Source: AP-15 sp963703665 (GTDB taxonomy: Bacteria; Pseudomonadota; Alphaproteobacteria; ATCC43930; CGMCC-115725). From it: 64,000 bases of DNA. The DNA is taken from assembly GCA_963703665.1 (NCBI GenBank), contig CAVPFB010000006.1, forward strand, positions 496,001 to 560,000. Reading direction: 5' to 3'. Shown piece by piece: positions 58,035 through 64,000 of this stretch (position 1 is its first letter; each line of letters begins with the position of its first letter). A program made the translations under genes and the position numbers. The notes below the pieces were generated by a model. That model was given only the letters and a program-made list of their open reading frames with translations, was not told where the DNA came from and ran no database searches.

Positions 58035-58447
58035 ACCGAGCCCTAACCTCTGCAATTTTTTCGAGCAGTTCGGTCAGCGAGACGTGGTTCTTGTCGACAA
58101 GCATTCGGGCTGCGGACCAGATCCAGCGTCCGTAGTAGGGGAAGCCGTAGTAGAGCGACAGACCCAGATCGTTGTTGCCGCGGCGCCGTCTTTCCTCGGC
58201 AGTTCCACACGCCCCGCCAACCGAGCACCTCGCAGGTGACATAGGTGTTCAGCTCCCACAGCTCCTCCTCTTTTTCTTCGTATCGGACGGGCGCATCGGC
58301 CTGACCGCCGACATCGTGGGGAGGCGCCATGTAGGCCACGTATCGTGGATGCGGGACCTCGTAGGGCCAATCTTGATGCTGATGGATCGCCGGCGCCAAT
58401 TGAGCTCCGATTTCGTAATACTGTCGAAGGTCACTCCGTGATGGCAT
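58021..58447 (-). CDS. scnB: Thiocyanate hydrolase beta subunit (frameshifted near 58205)
   Basis: About 141 residues from ATG 58447. Corresponds to the N-terminal half of nitrile hydratase beta: HPRYVAYMAPPHDVGGQADA, EEELWELNTYVTCEVLGWRG, then after one repair LSLYYGFPYYGRWIWSAARM and LTELLEKIAEVRARY. In known thiocyanate hydrolases beta and alpha are separate chains, as here, whereas nitrile hydratase has them fused. First gene of scnB-scnA-scnC-P15K. Confidence 0.85.
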
Positions 58448-58516
58448 CGTCGTTCTGCTCCTTCGCTTGCCCGATAACAGTAATATCGTTGGCAACCATC
58501 TGCCTGATCCGCACCG

Positions 58517-58702
58517 CTAGCTCGGTTCGTGTTTTTGCACCAGCTCGTCGGCGTGCCGGTGCACGAGGCGCCATCGCTCGCCCTCCAGCCGGAACGTCTG
58601 CCTGACCCGCAATTCCATAATTGGTACGGGCTGGCCGTCGCGAGAATTACGCGCCGACCGTTCCAGACAGACCAGACAGGCGACATCCCGGCCCACAGTC
58701 AT
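58517..58702 (-). CDS. NTF2/SnoaL-like C-terminal segment upstream of scnB
   Basis: 61 residues from ATG 58702: MTVGRDVACLVCLERSARNS, then IMELRVRQTFRLEGERWRLV and HRHADELVQKHEPS. This is the second half of an NTF2-like (DUF4440/SnoaL) domain. The first half is not found in frame upstream, so the gene is truncated or frameshifted. It ends 69 bases before scnB and could be the first gene of the operon. Confidence 0.5.
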   Translation of the reverse strand: MTVGRDVACLVCLERSARNSRDGQPVPIMELRVRQTFRLEGERWRLVHRHADELVQKHEPS

Positions 58703-59009
58703 ACCGGCATTCGCCGGATTCCGGTGATTGTGATGCTATGATCGCTATCTCGGAGTTTTGAGCAAGTGAAATACGGCTCTCAATACCAGCCGCGCGCATT
58801 GCGCGGATTGCCTCCCAGAGCACGTTCGATCACCGTGATGGCGGCGCCGATTTCCTCGATGAAATTCGCCGGCACGCGGGTGGCCTCGGTAAGCTTCGCT
58901 TATCGCAAGTGTGAGCGGGGTCACACGTCGCAGGTCTCGCCCAGTGTCGGGGCTCGAAGCTGCGTTGACGAAACCGTCGGGCTTCAGATGAAACGACGGG
59001 GACGCTGCC
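58703..59009. other. Region with coding-like remnants
   Basis: On the minus strand, 58780-58899 reads KLTEATRVPANFIEEIGAAI, TVIERALGGNPRNARGWY and stop, preceded in frame by TAA. It looks like the end of a real protein whose front is missing. I do not recognise the family. No complete gene is present. Confidence 0.4.
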
Positions 59010-59124
59010 ATGGGCAACATCATCCTGCTCTTCGCCTGCCTGTGGATCGGCATGGCGTTGCGAAAAACCCAGGCGGGTGCCGGACAACGCGCACAGGTCA
59101 CTCAACGCATTCATCCTCGACGAT
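59010..59124 (+). pseudogene. N-terminal remnant of an AEC-family permease
   Basis: MGNIILLFACLWIGMALRKT and, one frame on, RVPDNAHRSLNAFIL resemble the start of auxin-efflux-carrier family permeases. After about 38 residues the similarity ends. Truncated remnant. Confidence 0.5.
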
Positions 59125-59346
59125 TCCGGGAAGGAGTTTATCCAGGTACCGTACGCCAAACGGCTCGTTGCAATCGACGGCGAAACGCAAGTTGCCGCGC
59201 GGTTCGAGGTCGCAAACCGTGTTCACGAAACAAAGAACGAATTTATGGCTGTCTATATCTGTCATGGCAAAGACAAGCTCTGGGCGCGCCAGTGCTTTCA
59301 TGACCTCAATGTCCTGGGCGTTCGGCGCTGCTCTCAGTATCGGCAT
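59098..59346 (-). CDS. Unrecognised 82-residue ORF
   Basis: From ATG 59346: MPILRAAPNAQDIEVMKALA, RPELVFAMTDIDSHKFVLCF, VNTVCDLEPRGNLRFAVDCN. The composition is protein-like and moderately A+T-rich, but I know no family. It overlaps the permease remnant. It may be the end of a longer transferred gene. Confidence 0.35.
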   Translation of the reverse strand: MPILRAAPNAQDIEVMKALARPELVFAMTDIDSHKFVLCFVNTVCDLEPRGNLRFAVDCNEPFGVRYLDKLLPGIVEDECVE

Positions 59347-59494
59347 GGATGCCTGAAACCCGCTCACGCAGGTGGCGCGGGAGGAAGAGCGCCACGTTCC
59401 CTTCTTCCGCGACCGTGTAAATAAAGTTCGGCGCCTGGGTGGGGCGGCGGGGGCGGTGTATGGTGGGCAGCGCCAGTTCTGCCAAGCGATCGAC

Positions 59495-59962
59495 ATGCCC
59501 GGCCTCGCCGTCCCGACCGCACCACTCGACGTTGTCGCTCACGTCATCCAGGTGGCGCTGACGCCGGTTTTCCTGCTGTCCGGCATCGCCACCTTGCTCA
59601 ACGTGTTTTCGACGCGCCTCGCGCGGGTCGCCGATTTGATTACCAAGGCGGTCGAGGGCAGCGGCGGCGACGAGACCGCGGCGGTCACGGCCCAGTTCGC
59701 GCGGCTGCGCCGGCGGTCTCTGGCCCTCGATACCGCGGTGGTGCTGGCTGCCGTCGCCGGCGCCCTCACTTGCGTCTCGGTGCTGACCTTGTTCGTCGGC
59801 GCGCTGAAGGACGCGACCGTAGCCTCGGTCCTGTTCACCACCTTCGGCCTCGCCGTCATCTGCACGATCGCTGCGATCGGCGCGTTCGCGGTCGAGATGC
59901 TGATCGCCGGCAGCGGCATGCGCGCTGAAACCCCCGCCAGCCGCCATTCTTCCCAGGCCTGA
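59495..59962 (+). CDS. DUF2721 membrane protein
   Basis: 155 residues from ATG 59495. VAHVIQVALTPVFLLSGIAT opens helix 1 and LLNVFSTRLARVADLITKAV follows, the typical DUF2721 start. Helix 2 is LDTAVVLAAVAGALTCVSVL and helix 3 FTTFGLAVICTIAAIGAFAV. A small inner-membrane protein of unknown role. Confidence 0.85.
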   Translation: MPGLAVPTAPLDVVAHVIQVALTPVFLLSGIATLLNVFSTRLARVADLITKAVEGSGGDETAAVTAQFARLRRRSLALDTAVVLAAVAGALTCVSVLTLFVGALKDATVASVLFTTFGLAVICTIAAIGAFAVEMLIAGSGMRAETPASRHSSQA

Positions 59963-60375
59963 GCGCGCGGAAACGCGGAGCTTGCGACAAACGTGGGTCC
60001 CGGCTTCCGAGCATCCGAAGGAATTGACGGGGATCGGCGAGCAATGCCGGCATCGACACATGCGTGCTTCGAGACGCGCCCAAGGGCGCTCCTCAGCATG
60101 ACGTAGGCGATTGATGGCATAGAGACGACACCGTTATCCTGAAGAAGCTGCGGAGCGGCTGTCTCGAAGGGCCTGCCCTCGCGAAAGCGGTGGACGCACC
60201 ACGCCGATCGAGCCGTGTTCAATTCCTTCACAGGCTGTTTCGCCGGGAAAGTCGGACGGGGGTTCGACAGCAAACGCCATCAATCGCAGGCCGAATGGAT
60301 TGCAGCCCCGTCGCCGGGGCGGCTGGGTGCTGGTTCGACCCGACCGAAGCTGCGGCAATCAACGGTGCGTTATGA
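59963..60375. other. Gap without a supported gene
   Basis: No frame with family resemblance, and no repeat or RNA was recognised. Confidence 0.5.
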
Positions 60376-61527
60376 TCAGGCCGGTTTGCGTTCCGGGCAG
60401 CCTCGGCGCAGCCAGGCTTCGACGCGGCCCCGCCGGTCGCGAAGCGACAGCCCCGCAGCCGCGAGCCAATCGCGGATTTCGGCGCAGGCGGCGTTGCCGA
60501 TGATTTGCGGATGGAATTCGACGATGGCGATGCGCAGGCGCTCGGCCAGACTCGTGTTTTCGGCGAAAAACTGGTGCTCGCCGCCCTCTATGTCGATCAC
60601 CAGACTGTCGAACGCGAAGCCGGTCTCCTGCTCGACCCGCTCGACCGTTGTCGTCGGCACCTCGATCTTGAGCCGGCCGATTCGGACCGTCGAACTGCCG
60701 GCGATGGACGGATCGCGGCGATAAAACGAGGCGGTCGGCGCGCGAGCGATGATCTGTTGGCGAACCTGAAACCCGCAGCAGTTGCGCGCGCGATTGGCTT
60801 CGAGGTACGGAACGATCAGCGGATGCGGCTCGAATACGACGTGGCGTCGAGGATCTGCCAGGCGCCGGTTCACCATACAGGACACCACCCCGAGGCAGCC
60901 GCCGAGCTCGAGCACCGTGGCGTCGCGGGCGATATGCTTTCGGGTCAAGACCCGCTCGGGAACCTCATAGCGGTGCAGCAGGAACCGGGCGCGAAACTCC
61001 GGCGTCGACAACTCCCGCGGGATTTCGAAACGCAATCCGCGATGCCGGTATTCCCGGACGTAGCGGTCGAACAAGCGACCCCCCGCACGCAGCAGGCGGC
61101 CGGCGATCGCTCTCTCGGCGCCGCGCGCCAACGCCAGGCTGCGTTCGATCACCGAGGGTACGGAGGAGGACCCAGGGCCGGGGGTCGACAGGGTCTGATC
61201 GACCAGCTCTCGGAGCTGCGGCAGCGAGGGCGGCTTTTCCAAGACCGCCAGGCTCGCGCGCCGCATGGCCGGGATCCAGGCCCGGTTCGCGGTCATCAGG
61301 ATCACGCGAACGCCGCGGGCCTGGGCCGTCCGCGCGTCCTGCATCGCCACGCGCTCCGGGCGCCCCATGCAATCGGACAGCATCAGGTCGGGAGCGGCTG
61401 CTTCGATCGATCGTGCGGCTTCTGCCGGAGCGTGGACGCAAACCACCTCGTGACCCTGGGCGCGCAACATGCTTGCCGCCCGGTCGCGCGTTTGGGGATC
61501 ATCGGTCAGCAGCAAAATGCGAGCCAT
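60376..61527 (-). CDS. Response-regulator receiver fused to FkbM methyltransferase
   Basis: 383 residues in one intact frame. Residues 1-115 are a CheY-like receiver: acidic pair Asp9/Asp10 in LLLTDDPQ, phosphoacceptor Asp52 in DLMLSDCMG, Thr79 in VILMTA and Lys98 in LEKPPS. Residues 190-375 are an FkbM-type methyltransferase: VLELGGCLGVVSCMVNRRLA (SAM loop), HVVFEPHPLIVPYLEANRA, PTTTVERVEQETGFAFDSLV and IDIEGGEHQFFAEN with the metal/SAM acids. All receiver residues are kept, so phosphorylation could gate methylation of a glycan or small molecule. No histidine kinase is nearby. Confidence 0.88.
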   Translation of the reverse strand: MARILLLTDDPQTRDRAASMLRAQGHEVVCVHAPAEAARSIEAAAPDLMLSDCMGRPERVAMQDARTAQARGVRVILMTANRAWIPAMRRASLAVLEKPPSLPQLRELVDQTLSTPGPGSSSVPSVIERSLALARGAERAIAGRLLRAGGRLFDRYVREYRHRGLRFEIPRELSTPEFRARFLLHRYEVPERVLTRKHIARDATVLELGGCLGVVSCMVNRRLADPRRHVVFEPHPLIVPYLEANRARNCCGFQVRQQIIARAPTASFYRRDPSIAGSSTVRIGRLKIEVPTTTVERVEQETGFAFDSLVIDIEGGEHQFFAENTSLAERLRIAIVEFHPQIIGNAACAEIRDWLAAAGLSLRDRRGRVEAWLRRGCPERKPA

Positions 61528-61680
61528 TCACCAGACCGTAATCGGGACGCCCAGCGCCGCATCGGCATCCCTCTGCGAGGACACCCACGCACTATTCAGC
61601 ATCCGCTGGTTTGGCTCGTGACTATTGAACCCCGTTAACCGCGGTTTCCTTCTGCGGTAAGGTAAGCCCGCCCGGGTCTC

Positions 61681-61719
61681 GGGCAAACCGGAGGCCGCAA
61701 GAGCCTCCTTGGTCTGCCC
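61681..61719. other. Strong long hairpin
   Basis: GGGCA/TGCCC, ACC/GGT and GGAGGC/GCCTCC are nested around a seven-base loop CGCAAGA, with only small bulges. It lies between the stop of the 61747 gene and the start of the FkbM gene. No U tract is seen. It could end the upstream transcript or be a structured leader of the FkbM gene. Confidence 0.45.
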
Positions 61720-61746
61720 TACCCCAAAGGCTGCCGCTAACCAGGG

Positions 61747-63213
61747 CTAGGCTGCGTGGAGCAGTTCGAGCGCCTCCTCGTAGACCGCCATGTTCTTGCC
61801 GAACGAAATTGCCGCGGCCTGCACGCCACAGACCAGATGCATCCAGCGCCAGGGCTCGCGGGTGGCGTAAAATTCTTCGACAATCGCCTGGTGGTGCTTG
61901 AAGGCATGCATCTCGGTGAAATTGTCGTGGCATACGATCTCGGCGAGGCGCGCGATCAGCGCCTGCGCATCATAACCGCTGTTCACGTATTGCTGGGCCA
62001 AGTTTACCGTCGCCCTGACTTCCGGCACCGCCCGCATCAGCCCGAGATTGCTGACCTGGGACCAGTCGGTCGGCGGCTGGTTGTAGACGCTGTGGGTGAT
62101 CGCGTCCAACAACGCTTCCTGCGTCTTCGCGCGGCAGGGCCGCGACCGCCGCCCAATCCGGCTGCGGGGCCGGCTGCATCCGACCCGCAGTCGACCGGAT
62201 CTCCGGACCGGACTGCCAAGTCAGCAGCAGCAGCAGCTTGTTGCGCAGGCTCAAGCCGTCGAGCTTCAGCAGGTAGCGCCGCAGATTGGCGCTGGTATGC
62301 AGGTGGACATCCATCGGGTTGCCGCCGAGCGAGCGCAGGAACAGGCCGGCAGCCCCGATCGACAGGGCTTCGCCGGCACCTTCGAGGGACAGCCCCTCCG
62401 CCAGCGCTTTGGCCATCAGCACCGGAATCTCGGCAAAAACGTCGACCCTGCCGATGCGCTTCTCCGAGCTCGCCGATCGCGGCGGTTTCGTCGTCGCCGC
62501 TCTGTTGGCGGGTGACCCGGGTCATCAGCTCATGTTCCTCGATCAGCATTTCGATCTCGGGGATCATCGGGGCTGTCGGGAAGCGCGAGACATAGCGCAC
62601 CGCAGGCCGCATCAGAACCGAGAAGTACTGCGAGTCGATCGCCTCGTTTTCGAGGGCCCGCCAGGTGAAGGCGGGAAAGGCGAAGTAATGATCGTCGACG
62701 ACATTTTTCGGGATTGCCACGCTCAGCAGCAGGTCGAACGCCTCGATCCGCGGCGCATGCTCCCACAGCCACAGGAACAGATGGTCCGCCTTGTTGCTCT
62801 CGCCGCGATTGACGGCGGCGAGGAAGGCCGCCTTGGTCGCCTCGACACCGCCGGCATCCTCCGGCGCGAACTCCAGCAGAGCGTATGGGCCCATCGCCGG
62901 ATGGTGGATGTGCTTGTTCGACAGCGCCACGTGCTGCAGCACCGGGACGAAAGCGTTCCTCGCCTTCCAGACGGCCGACCAGCTTCGACACCGCATGCAG
63001 GCCGACGAGCGGGTGCAGCGGGCCGCCGTGATGACCCGGCGGAAGGTCAGTGGAGCGCGTCACCGCGAGGGCCGAGGCGGTCAGCATGGTCTGCGTCGGG
63101 ACCCCCCCACGCAGCTTGTCCAGGGTGCGGTCCAGGATCTCATCCGGAGGCGTATCCTCGATGAACTGGACCAACGGCTCGATTGCGTCGGAAAACTGGA
63201 CACGTTGCGGCAT
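61747..63213 (-). CDS. Large conserved-looking hypothetical protein (three frameshifts)
   Basis: About 488 residues after one-base repairs near 62125, 62476 and 62955. Start ATG 63213 after GGAGAG. Distinct histidine-rich motifs are LPPGHHGGPLHPLVGLHAVS near 60, ALSNKHIHHPAMGPY near 102, and near the end CHDNFTEMHAFKHHQAIVEE followed by REPWRWMHLVCGVQAAAISF. Between lie AKALAEGLSLEGAGEALSIG and GNPMDVHLHTSANLRRYLLK. I know no named family. The clusters of histidine and acid residues suggest a metal site. No signal peptide. Confidence 0.75.
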
Positions 63214-63464
63214 GGTGAGCTCTCCTCTTCGTAAGTGCGGTCGGTGCCGCGGCTCTTGATCTTAAAATTTGTCGGCGCGGCGTCAGCTAGCACCAGCATA
63301 TGGCACGAGCCAACAAGGTCAATCGACTTATCCGCATGGTTCTAGTGCAGAATCGCCGGTCACCGGCCCGCGCCGATCGCCTTGAACGACACACCTCGCC
63401 GCCGCCGCGCCCGGGGGTCGATCGCGGGAATGCGGGAATTCGAGCCCTCCCGCCAGGCACGCGG

Positions 63465-64000
63465 TCACCACGTGCCGTAGCGGCACACATACCACCCCAG
63501 CCCGATCAGCTCGTGGAGGGCATAATAGCTGTCGAGCAGCGCCGGGATCTGCGGCAGCAGCGCCGCCGGCGTGAGCGGCAGCGATCGCCCGTCCGGGGTC
63601 GGTGCGGCGACCACCGGATAGCCGACGGCGCGGAACGACCACAAGGCCCGCGCCATGTGCCACGGGTTGGTCACCACCAGTGCCGCCGGCACCCCGGCCC
63701 GGCGCAGGATCGCGGCCGAAAAGCGCGCATTCTGATAGGTCGTCTGCGAACGGTCCTCGCGCCAGCGCACCGGAACCCGGAAATCCTCCCGCAGCGCTTC
63801 GGCCATCATGCCGGCCAGCGAGTTGTCGGATTTGTCGAGCCAGCCGCCGCTGACCAGGATCGGCAGTCCTAACCGGCGCTGCTCCTTCGCTGCCTCGGCC
63901 AGCCGCTCGAGCGTGATCGGCCCGACCGTATCCCTTCCACCGGGGATGCTGCTGGGCCGGAATTCGGCGGAAAGCACGACGATTGCCCCCGGCGGTGTCG
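63465..64000 (-). CDS. YdcF/DUF218-family protein, cut by the window end
   Basis: The frame continues past 64000, so the N-terminus is missing. PPGAIVVLSAEFRPSSIPGG at the edge, LGLPILVSGGWLDKSDNSLA, RSQTTYQNARFSAAILRRAG and LVVTNPWHMARALWSFRAVG are the DUF218 marks: the SxNTxEN-like site here TTYQNA, and the THxxHM-like site here TNPWHM. YdcF proteins are inner-membrane-linked or periplasmic and act in envelope synthesis by an unknown reaction. Confidence 0.88.
   Translation of the reverse strand, partial: TPPGAIVVLSAEFRPSSIPGGRDTVGPITLERLAEAAKEQRRLGLPILVSGGWLDKSDNSLAGMMAEALREDFRVPVRWREDRSQTTYQNARFSAAILRRAGVPAALVVTNPWHMARALWSFRAVGYPVVAAPTPDGRSLPLTPAALLPQIPALLDSYYALHELIGLGWYVCRYGTW

Noticed and set aside
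56977..58447. Nitrile hydratase instead of thiocyanate hydrolase
   Set aside because: The beta-type subunit is split in two genes and the ScnC sequence follows thiocyanate hydrolase gamma more closely than nitrile hydratase alpha; phylogeny would settle it.
61681..61760. Cyclic-di-GMP (GEMM-I) riboswitch
   Set aside because: GGGCAAACC and CGCAA occur, but the second helix and the GACGCAAAGCC receptor are missing; the region folds as one long hairpin.
1..64000. tRNA, rRNA or CRISPR loci
   Set aside because: No cloverleaf with a T-loop signature, conserved rRNA segment or regular repeats was recognised by eye on either strand; a tRNAscan or Infernal run could still find one.

Overview
The window is G+C-rich (about two thirds G+C by eye), with dense, mostly short-spaced genes typical of an alphaproteobacterium, probably of the Rhodospirillales/Hyphomicrobiales side. 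Supporting markers are a RibBA with a degenerate cyclohydrolase half, the nth/DUF2244/dapB neighbourhood, divergent tyrS-anmK, an MlaA lipoprotein, a bactofilin, an EcfG-like promoter before csbD, and many acyl-CoA, LLM-flavin and CoA-transferase genes. No rRNA, tRNA or CRISPR array was recognised.

Layout. 0-9 kb: a FemAB-like acyltransferase, acyl-CoA ligase, an A+T-rich orphan gene, SDR, a phosphotransferase-DUF6285 fusion, ribBA, an MFS carrier and a membrane protein. 9.5-18 kb: mlaA, bactofilin, nth, DUF2244, dapB, a GrdB/PrdB-type protein with an in-frame UGA that is best read as selenocysteine, a secreted DUF3108/6134-like protein and 5-oxoprolinase pxpBC. 18-31.7 kb: a ribbon-helix-helix/membrane pair, acyl-CoA synthetase, MFS, lipoprotein, an LLM oxidoreductase with a hydrolase, CBS protein, VOC protein, CoA transferase, DUF1993, tyrS and anmK. 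32-35.9 kb: HNH protein, LLM oxidoreductase, hemerythrin, CsbD. 35.9-43.3 kb: an insertion-sequence cluster (two IS5-family, one IS1-family and one IS1182-family element) bordered by remnants of glgX and a catalase. 43.3-52.3 kb: dehydratase, MFS, glutathione transferase, UDP-sugar dehydrogenase, transglutaminase-like protein, methyltransferase, secreted beta-helix protein. 52.3-56.5 kb: tandem ABM-domain protein, four-rhodanese protein, OB-fold protein with thiolase. 56.5-58.7 kb: a thiocyanate hydrolase operon, scnB-scnA-scnC plus a P15K-like assembly protein. 59-64 kb: DUF2721 protein, a receiver-FkbM methyltransferase fusion, a large conserved hypothetical and a YdcF protein cut by the window end.

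Many otherwise well-conserved genes are broken by frameshifts, and nearly all can be repaired by removing one base. That one-directional pattern suggests insertion errors in the assembly more than gene decay, so I annotate those genes as CDS over their full span. The in-frame UGA of the GrdB-like gene does not fit this pattern. The points most worth checking are that candidate selenoprotein, the thiocyanate hydrolase operon, the receiver-FkbM fusion, and the A+T-rich gene that is translationally coupled inside a lipid-metabolism operon.
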